Positions 39,918-48,582 of a stretch of DNA of 50,758 nt are shown piece after piece. Under the pieces are notes generated by a model. That model was not told the DNA's origin and searched no databases. It saw nothing but the letters and a program-made list of their open reading frames with translations. Each line of letters opens with the position of its first letter. Within the stretch, counting starts at the first letter, position 1. Made by a program: the position numbers and the translations under genes. This DNA comes from Candidatus Nealsonbacteria bacterium (GTDB lineage: Bacteria; Patescibacteriota; Minisyncoccia; Minisyncoccales; JAGGXC01). The stretch spans positions 1 through 50,758 of the forward strand of contig JAPLXH010000003.1 in the NCBI GenBank assembly GCA_026396195.1, written 5' to 3'.

Positions 39918-41018
39918 ATGAATAAAAGGTTTTTTTACGGAGTTTGCACATTGGCGGGAACGATTATCGGAGTCGGTCTTTTTTCTTTGCCTTACATCGC
40001 TTATCAGGCGGGAATTTGGATGATGCTTTTTTATTTTTTGGCTTTAGGGACTTTAACTGTTATTGTTCATTTGTTATTTGGAGAAGTATCAATTGCGACT
40101 CCAGATTATTTAAGATTTGCTGGTTTTGCCCGGCTTCATCTTGGAAAGACGGCGGAAAAAATTTCTTTAGTTTCCATTATTCTGGGACTTTTTGGCGCTA
40201 ATTTGGCTTATTTAATCATTGGCGGAAAATTTTTAAGCATTTTGCTGGGCTTTCAAAATGAATTATTCGGCGTTATTTTATATTTTATTTTCGGCTCTTT
40301 ACTTATTTATTTTGGCATTAAAGCCATTTCTCGGGTGGAATTCTGGGGACTGATTATTTTTTTCATAATTTTGTTCGTTATATTTTTAAACTCTGTTCCA
40401 TTTTTTAAAATAGAAAACTTATTCTTATCCAGCCCTAAAAAAGATTTATTTTTACCATACGGTCCGATTTTATTTGCTTTATGGGGCGCGGCTTTAATTC
40501 CTGAAGTGGAAGAAATGCTGGGAAAAGATAAAAAACTTTTAAGAAAAATAATTTTCATTGCCCTTTTAATTCCAATAATCACTTATTTGGCTTTTACTTT
40601 TTTGGTTACGGGAGTTACGGGTTCCGGCACTTCCCAGGAAGCAATAGAAGGATTAAAAAACATTCTTGGCCCAAAGACGATAGTTTTGGCTTTGTTTTTC
40701 GGCCTTTTAACTACTTTTACTTCTTTTATCAGTATTGGTTTGACCTTAAGAAAAGTTTTTAATTATGACTTGAAAATAAATAAAAAAGTTTCTTCCGCAA
40801 TAGTTTGTTTCACGCCCCTCATTCTTTTTTTAATAGGTTTCAAAAATTTTATTGATGTGATATCTTTTGTCGGAGGAATTACCGTCGGCATTGACGGAAT
40901 TTTGATTATTTTAATGTACCAAAAAATAAAACAAAAAAAGTTTTCTTTGTTCGCGTATCCCTTAATTTTAATTTTTATTTTGGGAATTATTTATCAAATA
41001 ATATATTTTTTAAAATAA
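39918..41018 (+). CDS. Aromatic amino-acid permease-like transporter
   Basis: 366 residues with about ten to eleven TM helices. The start FYGVCTLAGTIIGVGLFSLP is the 'GxxIGxGxxxLP' substrate site of the APC/HAAAP superfamily (Trp/Tyr permease type). It probably imports amino acids by ion symport. Leaderless: TATAAT ends 8 nt before ATG. The next transporter starts 6 nt downstream. Confidence 0.82.
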   Translation: MNKRFFYGVCTLAGTIIGVGLFSLPYIAYQAGIWMMLFYFLALGTLTVIVHLLFGEVSIATPDYLRFAGFARLHLGKTAEKISLVSIILGLFGANLAYLIIGGKFLSILLGFQNELFGVILYFIFGSLLIYFGIKAISRVEFWGLIIFFIILFVIFLNSVPFFKIENLFLSSPKKDLFLPYGPILFALWGAALIPEVEEMLGKDKKLLRKIIFIALLIPIITYLAFTFLVTGVTGSGTSQEAIEGLKNILGPKTIVLALFFGLLTTFTSFISIGLTLRKVFNYDLKINKKVSSAIVCFTPLILFLIGFKNFIDVISFVGGITVGIDGILIILMYQKIKQKKFSLFAYPLILIFILGIIYQIIYFLK

Positions 41019-41024
41019 AAAATC

Positions 41025-41984
41025 ATGCTTTTGCTTAATATTATAATTTTTATTTTTTCTTGTACCTTGCTTTTATTAATGGGAAAATGGGTGGTCGATT
41101 CTTTAATTGGCCTGGCTCATTTTTTACAGCTGAGGGAGTTTGTGATGGCTTTTTTTGTTATGGCCTTTGCCAGTTGTATTCCTAACTTTTTTGTTGATAT
41201 TTCTTCTGCGCTGAGAGGAATTCCGCAGCTGGCTTTCGGAGATGTTGTTGGGGGAAACGTTGTTGATTTTACAATTGCCGTCGGGTTGGCGGCTTTAATT
41301 TCAAGGGGAGGGATTACAACCAACAGCCGAGTAGTGCAGTCGTCCATGGTTTTTACTTTTATAATAGCGATTTTACCTTTGCTTTTGATTTGGGACGGGA
41401 TTTTAGGCAGGGCAGACGGAGTAATTTTAATTTCGGTCTTTTTTATATATATTTATTGGCTTTTTTCTAAAAAAGAAAGATTCAGTAAGGTTTACCAAGA
41501 GAAAAAAACAAAGAAACGATCAGGAGTATTTTTGAAAGATTTGATTAAACTATCTATCGGGGTTATTGTTTTACTGTTTGCCGCCCAGGGGATTATTAAA
41601 TCTTCAATTGCTTTTTCCGATATTTTTAATATCTCTTTACCCTTGGTCGGAATTTTAATCGTAGGATTGGGAAATGCCTTGCCTGAAATTTATTTTTCTT
41701 TGATTGCCGCCAAGAAAGGGCAAGACTGGCTTATTTTAGGGGATATTACGGGGGCAGTCATTATTCCGGCCACGCTTGTTTTGGGGATAGTCGCTTTAAT
41801 TTCTCCAATAGAAATGTCCGGTTTTTCTTTTTCTTCTTTTGCTGTAGCGAGATTTTTTATGATAGCTTCGGCGATCTTCTTTTTCTTCTTTGTTAAAACG
41901 GATAAAAAAATTACGCAAAAAGAGGGTTTATTTTTATTGTTTTTATATATTGCGTTTTTGATTTGCGAAATATTCTTTAAATAG
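41025..41984 (+). CDS. Sodium/calcium exchanger-family protein, atypical first repeat
   Basis: 319 residues, about ten TM helices in two inverted repeats. Repeat 2 has VGLGNALPEIYFSLIAAKKG with the conserved Glu. In repeat 1 the matching site reads ASCIPNFFVDISSALRG, with Asn where the ion-binding Glu normally stands; GDVVGGNVVD follows. It may move another ion or be regulatory. Confidence 0.8.
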   Translation: MLLLNIIIFIFSCTLLLLMGKWVVDSLIGLAHFLQLREFVMAFFVMAFASCIPNFFVDISSALRGIPQLAFGDVVGGNVVDFTIAVGLAALISRGGITTNSRVVQSSMVFTFIIAILPLLLIWDGILGRADGVILISVFFIYIYWLFSKKERFSKVYQEKKTKKRSGVFLKDLIKLSIGVIVLLFAAQGIIKSSIAFSDIFNISLPLVGILIVGLGNALPEIYFSLIAAKKGQDWLILGDITGAVIIPATLVLGIVALISPIEMSGFSFSSFAVARFFMIASAIFFFFFVKTDKKITQKEGLFLLFLYIAFLICEIFFK

Positions 41985-42019
41985 TTGATTTTTTAAAAAA
42001 ACTGTTATAATATTGTTTT

Positions 42020-43051
42020 ATGGATAATTTGTTCATTTATTTATTTTTTATCATAATTTTGGGGTTAATTGCGATTATTTTTTTATTAACGCGCAAAAAA
42101 AAGGAAAACTCAGATTCTTCTTTTTTAATGCTTCAAGGGCAGATCGACCGTATCAGCCAGGTATTGGATAATAAGCTTTCCGAATCAAATAAAAGTTTTC
42201 AGGAGCAATACAGCCAAAGCTTTAAAATAATCCGGGATGTTACAGAAAAACTTACAAGATTGGATGAAACTAACAAGCAGGTTGTGGGATTTGCCGACCA
42301 GTTGAAAAAATTGCAAGATACCCTGATTAACCCGAAGCAACGAGGAATTTTAGGAGAATACTATCTGGAAACGGTTTTAAAAAATGTTTTACCGCCGGGT
42401 TCCTATCAAATGCAGTATCCCTTTGAAGATGGAACCATAGTGGATGCGGCGGTTTTTGTTGATAAAAACATAATTTGCATTGATTCGAAGTTCAGTCTGG
42501 AAAACTATAACCGGATTTTAGAAAGCAGGGACGAGTCAGAGAAAAAAAGATACGAAGTTGCTTTTGTCGGCGACCTCAAAAACAGAATCGAGGAAACCGC
42601 AAAATATGTGAGGCCCGAAGAAAAAACAATGGATTTCGCTTTCATGTTCTTGCCTTCGGAAGCCATTTATTATGACCTGCTGATTAACAAGGTTGGCGTA
42701 ATCAACGAAGATACAAACAGCCTTATTTATTACGCTGCCAGGAAAAAGGTGATAATCGTTTCTCCCACATCTTTTTTGGCTTATTTGCAAACGGTATTAC
42801 AGGGTTTAAGAAATCAAAAGATTTCAGAAAGAGCCCAGGAGATTATAAGGGAAGTGGAAAAATTAGGCAGGCATTTATTGGTTTATGGCGACTATATGAA
42901 AAAACTGGGAGGACACTTGGGCACAACCGTAAACACCTATAACAAAGCCAGCAAGGAATTTTCCAAAGTTGATAAAGATGTTGTAAAAATTGCGGGCGGT
43001 GAATCAAAAACAAAAATTGATGAGGTTGAACCGCCTCTTTTAGAAGATTAA
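42020..43051 (+). CDS. rmuC: RmuC-family protein
   Basis: 343 residues: N-terminal TM helix (about 3-22), coiled coil (about 30-95), then the nuclease-like RmuC core with RGILGEYYLETVLKNVLPPG, VDAAVFVDKNIICIDSKFSL and FMFLPSEAIYYDLL. It limits DNA inversion at short repeats. Leaderless: TATAAT (42006-42011) ends 8 nt before ATG. Confidence 0.9.
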   Translation: MDNLFIYLFFIIILGLIAIIFLLTRKKKENSDSSFLMLQGQIDRISQVLDNKLSESNKSFQEQYSQSFKIIRDVTEKLTRLDETNKQVVGFADQLKKLQDTLINPKQRGILGEYYLETVLKNVLPPGSYQMQYPFEDGTIVDAAVFVDKNIICIDSKFSLENYNRILESRDESEKKRYEVAFVGDLKNRIEETAKYVRPEEKTMDFAFMFLPSEAIYYDLLINKVGVINEDTNSLIYYAARKKVIIVSPTSFLAYLQTVLQGLRNQKISERAQEIIREVEKLGRHLLVYGDYMKKLGGHLGTTVNTYNKASKEFSKVDKDVVKIAGGESKTKIDEVEPPLLED

Positions 43052-43063
43052 AATTTAAAAATT

Positions 43064-43375
43064 ATGTTAGCCGTAATCAAAACCGGAGGCAAACAATATA
43101 TAGTTTCTCCCGGTAAAAAATTAAGAATAGAGAAAATAGACGAAGAAGAAGGCAAGGAAATTGCCTTTAAAGAAGTTTTATTGGTAGAGAAGGGGAATGC
43201 CTTGGAAATTGGAAATCCCTTTGTAAAGGGAGCTAAAGTTTTGGGTAAAATTTTAAAGCAGGGGAGAGGCAAGAAAATAACCATTTTAAGGTTTAAATCT
43301 AAAACCAGGCACAAAAGAAAACAAGGACACAGACAACCCTTTACTTTAGTAGAGATTGACAAGATTGAGATGTAA
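43064..43375 (+). CDS. rplU: 50S ribosomal protein bL21
   Basis: 103 residues, typical length. AVIKTGGKQYIVSPGKKLRI and TRHKRKQGHRQPFTLVEI are the L21 ends. rpmA does not follow, unlike in most bacteria. Confidence 0.96.
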   Translation: MLAVIKTGGKQYIVSPGKKLRIEKIDEEEGKEIAFKEVLLVEKGNALEIGNPFVKGAKVLGKILKQGRGKKITILRFKSKTRHKRKQGHRQPFTLVEIDKIEM

Positions 43376-43386
43376 ATAAAATTTAA

Positions 43387-43412
43387 TCCCGAAAGAAGCT
43401 GTTTCGGGATTT
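43387..43412 (+). terminator. Terminator after rplU
   Basis: CCCGAAA-GAAGCTG-TTTCGGG followed by ATTTT. Confidence 0.85.
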
Positions 43413-43428
43413 TAATTTGGTTCAGCTA

Positions 43429-43457
43429 TTGACAAATTAAATATAGTATGATATAAT
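43429..43457 (+). promoter_or_regulatory. Promoter of RNA locus C
   Basis: TTGACA (43429-43434), 17 nt, TATAAT (43452-43457): full consensus. Confidence 0.88.
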
Positions 43458-43462
43458 GTAGG

Positions 43463-43792
43463 CGAGGTGAAATGAGAGATGGAAGGAACCATGATTAGGG
43501 TCTATGAAGACCCAGAATCAGTAGCAACATGGGATTAAAAGAATTTTGTTAGTAGGGGTTCAATATAATGGACCACCAGACGGATAAGGCAGTATGCCGC
43601 AATGGAGTACTACCGTAATCTAAACAAGATTCTTGTGCGAATCCTCTGTTCATTTTAAAAATTTATTGCCATTTTTGGCTTATGGGAAGCTAGGAGTTCA
43701 ATAGTATCTCTTTATACCAATTCTTGTGGAGTAAAATCCACTAAATTAAAGAGGACCTATAAAGAGATATCTCCTTGCTTCCCATCCTTTTT
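43463..43792 (+). ncRNA. Structured transcript of locus C
   Basis: About 330 nt behind a consensus promoter. Helix 1: AAGAATTTTGTTAG (43538-43552) with CTAAACAAGATTCTT (43620-43634), enclosing GGCA-GTA-TGCC. Helix 2: ATGGGAAGC (43682-43690) with GCTTCCCAT (43777-43785), ATCTCTTTATA (43706-43716) with TATAAAGAGAT (43758-43768), and an inner GTGGA/TCCAC hairpin, ending CCTTTTT. It matches no tmRNA, RNase P, SRP or 6S features I know. It may carry the mini-ORF at 43479. Confidence 0.6.
43479..43538 (+). CDS. Possible 19-residue leader peptide
   Basis: ATG 9 nt behind GAGGTG, product MEGTMIRVYEDPESVATWD. It may be a regulatory peptide of locus C or chance; only the good ribosome site supports it. 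Confidence 0.35.
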   Translation: MEGTMIRVYEDPESVATWD

Positions 43793-43795
43793 CAT

Positions 43796-43820
43796 ACAGT
43801 TCAAAAAACTGCTTTTTTTT
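43796..43820 (+). terminator. Second terminator behind locus C
   Basis: CAGTT-CAAAA-AACTG followed by CTTTTTTTT. Confidence 0.85.
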
Positions 43821-43843
43821 GTTTTTTACGAAGAATATTTTTA

Positions 43844-43872
43844 TTGACAAAATATTTTTAATATGCTATAAT
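43844..43872 (+). promoter_or_regulatory. Promoter of locus B
   Basis: TTGACA (43844-43849), 17 nt, TATAAT (43867-43872); +1 falls at 43879, the first base of the hairpin. Confidence 0.88.
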
Positions 43873-43878
43873 TTATAT

Positions 43879-43948
43879 GGAATTAAGAAGAAATATTCTT
43901 CTTAACTTCCGAACATTGCACCTTGAAAAAATTAAAGATGTCAGGTGC
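43879..43948 (+). promoter_or_regulatory. Structured 5' leader of locus B
   Basis: +1 stem-loop: 43879-43892 with 43896-43910, 14 pairs, one bulged C, loop ATA. Then GAACATTGCACCTTGA and the second hairpin GCACCT (43918-43923) with AGGTGC (43943-43948). It has the same order as the leader at 6030-6102 with different stem sequence. Confidence 0.75.
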
Positions 43949-43977
43949 GAAGAAAAAAAGAAAAAGGAGGTGAAAAT

Positions 43978-44202
43978 ATCGAAGAAGCAAGAATTAATCT
44001 GATAGCTAAACAAGCCTTTAAAGCTCATCTTAGGCACGAGTTCTCTCTTAGAGATATTCAAAAAATAAAAAGAAATATTGGAAATTCTCTAAAAGAACCG
44101 GAAATGCAAAAAATCAACGTCACCAAAGAAGAAGCTTTAGAATTTGTAAGTATAGTTATCAGAGAAGTTTTCGAAGACCTTATGGTCACCCTAGAGAAGT
44201 GA
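43978..44202 (+). CDS. Small helical protein of locus B; apparent ATC start
   Basis: GGAGGTG (43966-43972) is followed after 5 nt by ATC at 43978, in frame with the protein IEEARINLIAKQAFKAHLRH... to TGA 44202 (74 residues). No ATG/GTG/TTG lies at a usable distance. The only other in-frame start, GTG 43945, sits in the leader hairpin without a ribosome site. It resembles the 6125 protein in order and spacing of RINLIAK, KRNIGNSL and KEEALEF. Function unknown. Confidence 0.6.
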   Translation: MEEARINLIAKQAFKAHLRHEFSLRDIQKIKRNIGNSLKEPEMQKINVTKEEALEFVSIVIREVFEDLMVTLEK

Positions 44203-44403
44203 GTTTGAGGTAATTTTCCGTAAAAAGGGTAATTGTTTTCTCTCTATTTATAGAGCGATTAACAGAACAAGAACCTTTACTCTAACTTCTCTTACCTTTT
44301 CTTTTTTATCAGACTTATGGAGAGATTATAAATCTACTTTTATAAGGATCTAAGCAATTGCTTAGAAAACCTAAAAAGAGAGATTTATTTCTCTCCTTTT
44401 TCC
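44203..44403 (+). ncRNA. Conserved structured 3' UTR of locus B
   Basis: AAAGGGTAATTG (44224-44235), hairpin CTCTA-TTTA-TAGAG, then AACAGAACAAGAACC (44261-44274) and CTTACC (44291-44296). The terminal hairpin GGAGAGA-T-TATAAATCT pairs with AGATTTA..TTCTCTCC (44319-44396), with a palindromic CTAAGCAATTGCTTAG inside, then TTTTTTCC. It is the counterpart of 6468-6702. Confidence 0.65.
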
Positions 44404-44430
44404 GTTTAAAATCACTAATTTTTTAAAAAA

Positions 44431-45060
44431 TTATCTTCTCCTCTCAAGGGCTTCGCTTAGGGTTTCTTCGTCGGCATACTCCAGTTCTCCACCCGTCGGC
44501 AAGCCACGACCGAGTTTGGTAATTTTAATTTTTCTTTCTTCCAATAATGGCTTTAATTTTCTTTCCAAAAATAAGAAGGTGGCATTTCCTTCGGTTGTCG
44601 GATTGGTGGCGATTATCAGTTCTTGAAAGCCAGTATTCTGAGCCAAGCCAAAAGAGCTTGGATTTTTTATTCTTTCTTGCAACTTTTCAATTCGAATTTT
44701 TTCCGCGTCTTTTTTTAAAAGAGAAACGTTTCCGCCCAAAATAAAATATAGGCCCGTGTATTTTTTTGTTTTTTCAATGGGGTCCAAGTCCGTTTCTTTT
44801 TCCACGATGCAAAGTGTTTTTTGGTCTCTTTGGTTATCTGAGCAAATTTCACAAAGAGTTTTTTCGCCTTCAAATGGTTTGAAACAAAAATTACAGAGTT
44901 TGATATTTTTAGAAAGGTCGGAGATTGATTTAACGAGTTCCTCGACTTCTTCTTTTTTCGATTTTAGCAAATAAAAAACAAATCGGGCGGCGGTTCTGGG
45001 CCCGATAGTAGGGAACTTGGAGAATTTATCAATTAATTTTTGGATTGATTTTGGATACAA
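44431..45060 (-). CDS. recR: Recombination protein RecR
   Basis: 209 residues. HhH-like start (KFPTIGPRTAARFVFYLL), zinc finger LCNFCFKPFEGEKTLCEICS and TOPRIM (LCIVEKETDLDPIEK...GLYFILGG). It loads RecA with RecFO on gapped DNA. The start is TTG at 45060, 1 nt after the dnaB stop, so translation is coupled. The usual partner dnaX is 3.5 kb away on the other strand. Confidence 0.94.
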   Translation of the reverse strand: MYPKSIQKLIDKFSKFPTIGPRTAARFVFYLLKSKKEEVEELVKSISDLSKNIKLCNFCFKPFEGEKTLCEICSDNQRDQKTLCIVEKETDLDPIEKTKKYTGLYFILGGNVSLLKKDAEKIRIEKLQERIKNPSSFGLAQNTGFQELIIATNPTTEGNATFLFLERKLKPLLEERKIKITKLGRGLPTGGELEYADEETLSEALERRR

Positions 45061-45061
45061 T

Positions 45062-46326
45062 TTATTGTTTTTCTAAGTTTCTAAAAGAAACCCTGGTTTC
45101 GTCAAAATATAATTCCACTTTTCCCGTTGGTCCGTTACGATGCTTGGCAATAAGGATATCGGCGATATTCCTTCTGGAGGTCTCGGGGCGATAGCGGTCT
45201 TCCCTGTAAATAAACATTACCACGTCCGCGTCCTGTTCAAGAGAGCCTGACTCCCTTAAATCAGCTAATCTTGGAATTTGGGGAGTCCGCTGTTCAACCG
45301 CGCGGGATAACTGGGAAAGAGCTAAAACCGGAACATTCATTTCTTTTGCCAGGGCCTTAAGAGACCTTGAGATGTCGGTTATTTGCCTGACAATAGAATC
45401 TTCATTGGTTTTTTTAGGTTCTATTAGTTGTAAATAATCAATAACCAACAGTCCCAATCCTTTTTCAGCCTGCAGTCTCCTAGCCATGGCTCTCATTTGC
45501 AACACATTAGTGACTGCCGCGTCATCAATGTAAATAGGAGCTTCGTTTAAAACTCCCAATGCTTCCCTGATTCTTGCGAAATCATTGTCTTCTCCGGAAT
45601 TGGATAAATGTCTTTTTCGTGGACAGCGATATGTCTCGCAAAATCCATGGCCAGAGAAGTTTTTCCCATACTGGGCCTGGAAGCCAAAATTATCAGGTCT
45701 GATTTTTGAAGCCCGGAAAGAATTTTATCCAAATCCACGAATCCCGTTGAAACTCCCCGAATCGCGCTTTTGTGTTTTGATAAATTATCAATTCTTTGGA
45801 AAGCCTCTTCCAGGGCGTCTTTTACCGGTAGAAATCTTTGAGTTAATCCTTTTTGGGCGACGCTGAAAATTCTTTTTTCAGCTTCATCCAAAATAGTGTC
45901 AACATCTTCGGTTTGATTGTATCCCAAACTGCTTATTTCATAAGAGGTTGAAATCAAATCCCTTAAAGTTCTTTTTCTTTGGACGATTTTTGCGTAATTA
46001 GATACATGGGCGGCAGTGGGAACAGTATTAACGCATTCGGTCAGGTAACCTGAACCTCCCAAATCTTCCAGCTCTCCTTTTTCTTTTAAGCGGGTGGAAA
46101 GGGAAAGAAAATCAATGGGTTCAGAACGTTCAAAAAGATCTATCATCGCCTGATAGATCTTCCGGTGAGCGTCTTTGTAAAAATCGTCGGCATTCAGGGA
46201 ATCTGCCACTTTGTAAATAGCTTCTTTGTCCAACATTAAAGAACCCAAAATACATTTTTCCGCTTCCAGGTCTTGAGGAGGAATTTTATCCGTATTGTTA
46301 AAGTTTGAGTAATTATTATTTGCCAT
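45062..46326 (-). pseudogene. dnaB: Replicative helicase DnaB, broken by an internal deletion and frameshift
   Basis: The N-terminal frame (46326-45547) has the DnaB N-domain (PPQDLEAEKCILGSLMLDKE) and Walker A ASRPSMGKTSLAMDFARHI. It then leaves the family sequence after HIAVHEK and ends in unrelated residues. The C-terminal frame (ending 45062) resumes with HLSNSGEDNDFARIREALGV, then LNEAPIYIDD, IDYLQL, LSQLSRAVEQR and DLRESGSLEQDADVVMFIYR. About 35-40 residues that normally carry FSLEM...LRTG are missing, with a frame change. DnaB is essential, so an assembly error or a second copy must be considered. ATG start at 46326. Confidence 0.85.
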
Positions 46327-46386
46327 TTGTCTCTTTGAAATCTAACAAAGATTAAAATCGTTGACAAGAGGAAAAAGTAGGGAAAA

Positions 46387-47760
46387 CTAAGAAATATTTT
46401 TCTTTATTTTTTGGCCATCTTTTGCGTCTTCAATCGAAAACCCCAAAGCTTCAATTTCTTTTCTTGTTTTATCGGCCATTTCCCAATTTTTTTGCTGGCG
46501 GTATTTTTCTCTAAAGCTCGCCATTTCCAAGATTTTAGCCGGAATCTCTCCTTCTTTTTTAAAAATTTTAAAAATTTCATCAGTAAAAAGCAAAAGCTCG
46601 TAAATTTCTTTAATTTCTTTTCCAGACAATTTATTGAATTTTTTGTTTGACTTCCTGATTAAATCAAAAAGCAAAGAAAAAAATTTTGGAGTGTTAAAAT
46701 CATCTTCCAGAATTTTTAAGAATTTTTTAACAAGAGCCGATTTTTGTCCCTTCGGGGCGGGATGGTTAATTTTTTCCCCAATTTTTTTATAGAAATCATT
46801 TATTCTTTCCAGCGTATTCTTTACCTGTTTTATTTTTTTCAAATTGTAATCAATGGGGGAGCGGTAGTGGCTTAAAAAAACAAATAATCGCAAAAGTTCG
46901 GCCGAATTTTCTTTCAAAAAATTCCTTATAATAATAAAATTACCAAGGGATTTGGACATTTTTTTGTTTTCTATTGTTAAAAATCCGGCATGAAGCCAAT
47001 ATTTTGCTATAGGTTTTTTCCCGGAAATAGCTTCCATTTGGGCGATTTCCGCTTCATGGTGGGGGAAGATTAAATCTCGGCCTCCGCCGTGGATATCGTA
47101 TTGAAAACCGAAATATTTTTCTGTGATCGCCGTATCTTCAATGTGCCAGCCGGGCCGGCCTTCACCCCAAGGGCTTTCCCATTTGGGTTCATCGGGCTTG
47201 GATAGTTTCCATAAACAAAAATCACCCTTGTTTTTTTTATTTTTTCCTTCATCAATTCTGGAAACCCCATCTTGGGCCTGCAAAGCTGTTCTTTTGGATA
47301 ATTTTCCATATTCTTTAAACTTGCTGATATTATAATAAACTCCGTCTTCTATCTGGTAGGCGAACCCTTTTTCAATTAATCTTTTTACTTGGCTTATGAT
47401 TTCGGGAATGTGCTCGGTGGCTTTTGCATACTTACTGACGCTGTCTATTTTCAAACTTTCCATGTCTTTTAAGTGTTCTTTTTCAAACTGCAAAGCCAGA
47501 ATTTTTGGAGAAATATTTTTTTCCTTAGCTCTTTTTATTATTTTATCGTCAATATCGGTGATATTTTGAAGATAAAAAACATCAAACCCAGTTTTTCTTA
47601 AAAAATTGACGATCATGTCAAAAACAAGATTGTTTCTGGCGTGTCCTAAATGGGAAAAATCATAAACCGTGGGTCCGCAAACAAAAAGATTCACCTTGTT
47701 TTTTTGGCGCGGTTTAAATATTTCTTTTTTTTGAGATAAGGTATTATATAGTTTCAGCAT
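46387..47760 (-). CDS. cysS: Cysteinyl-tRNA synthetase
   Basis: 457 residues. HIGH-type motif in CGPTVYDFSHLGHARNN and KMSKS in KKMSKSLGNF. The zinc site keeps the first Cys (CGP) and PHHEAEIAQ, but the usual Cys in GWHIECS is Asp here (GWHIEDTAI). A TAAAAT -10 lies about 7-8 nt before ATG on the minus strand, so it is probably leaderless. Confidence 0.95.
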   Translation of the reverse strand: MLKLYNTLSQKKEIFKPRQKNKVNLFVCGPTVYDFSHLGHARNNLVFDMIVNFLRKTGFDVFYLQNITDIDDKIIKRAKEKNISPKILALQFEKEHLKDMESLKIDSVSKYAKATEHIPEIISQVKRLIEKGFAYQIEDGVYYNISKFKEYGKLSKRTALQAQDGVSRIDEGKNKKNKGDFCLWKLSKPDEPKWESPWGEGRPGWHIEDTAITEKYFGFQYDIHGGGRDLIFPHHEAEIAQMEAISGKKPIAKYWLHAGFLTIENKKMSKSLGNFIIIRNFLKENSAELLRLFVFLSHYRSPIDYNLKKIKQVKNTLERINDFYKKIGEKINHPAPKGQKSALVKKFLKILEDDFNTPKFFSLLFDLIRKSNKKFNKLSGKEIKEIYELLLFTDEIFKIFKKEGEIPAKILEMASFREKYRQQKNWEMADKTRKEIEALGFSIEDAKDGQKIKKNIS

Positions 47761-47880
47761 GAAATTGATTTTATCATATTATCATATTTTTCAATTTTTC
47801 CACAATTTTTATTATTTATGTTGTAACTATGTAATTATTTATGTCATAATTATGTAATATTAATAATCTTTAAATCTTAT

Positions 47881-48495
47881 ATGAAAAAATTAGATATAAT
47901 TTTGGGTATTATTTTAGGAGAAGCGGTAGCGTGGTATTTTTTGTTAAGCATAAAAGAATTGGGCGTTTTCGCAGGAAAAATCGGGATGAGTCCGGCTTCA
48001 ATTTACTGGCTTTTGCCGATATCCTTTCCAATTTTAACAATAATTGCCCTATGGATCGCCTCTATTTTAGGAAAGAAGTTTTTAATTATTTTGCAATTCA
48101 GTAAATTTTTTTTAACAGGGACCGGAATTACCCTTGTTGATTTAGGAGTGCTTAATGTTCTGATGTGGATTTTTAAAATTTATGCCGGCAAATGGTTTTC
48201 TGTTTTTAAGTTTATCTCGGGCATAGTTGCTTTAATGGTTAAGTTTTTACCGGCAAAATTATGGGTTTTCGAGAAATCGGAAAAGGGGAAACAAAAACAA
48301 GAGTTCGGAGGCTTTATCATAGTTGGCATCGTTGGTTTGCTGATAAACGTTGCCATAGCTTCTTTTATCGTAAAAATAAATCCTATGTTTGGTTTTTCAA
48401 AAGAAAGCTGGGCGAATGTCGGGGCAATTGGAGCTGCTTTTATAGGTTTAGCTTGGAATTTTTTTGCTTCCAAGTTTTTTGTTTTCAAGAAATAA
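47881..48495 (+). CDS. GtrA-like membrane protein
   Basis: 204 residues, about six TM helices. The second part, FFLTGTGITLVDLGVLNVLM to WNFFASKFFVFKK, matches the GtrA family (flippase-like helpers in glycolipid or wall sugar transfer). About 75 residues of extra membrane sequence precede it. A terminator follows at 48516. Confidence 0.8.
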   Translation: MKKLDIILGIILGEAVAWYFLLSIKELGVFAGKIGMSPASIYWLLPISFPILTIIALWIASILGKKFLIILQFSKFFLTGTGITLVDLGVLNVLMWIFKIYAGKWFSVFKFISGIVALMVKFLPAKLWVFEKSEKGKQKQEFGGFIIVGIVGLLINVAIASFIVKINPMFGFSKESWANVGAIGAAFIGLAWNFFASKFFVFKK

Positions 48496-48515
48496 TAATT
48501 TTTATTTTATCAAAA

Positions 48516-48545
48516 AACACTCGCCAAAAAGCGGGTGTTTGATTT
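48516..48545 (+). terminator. Terminator after the GtrA-like gene
   Basis: AACACTCGC-CAAAAA-GCGGGTGTT followed by TGATTTT. Confidence 0.7.
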
Positions 48546-48582
48546 TGAATTCGGATTTTAGTTGTGATAAACTTATTTAAAT

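Noticed and set aside
43463-43792. tmRNA, RNase P RNA, SRP RNA or 6S RNA
   Set aside because: No tRNA-like ends, no RNase P conserved cores and no SRP tetraloop motif were found; the 6S central-bubble layout is not clear.
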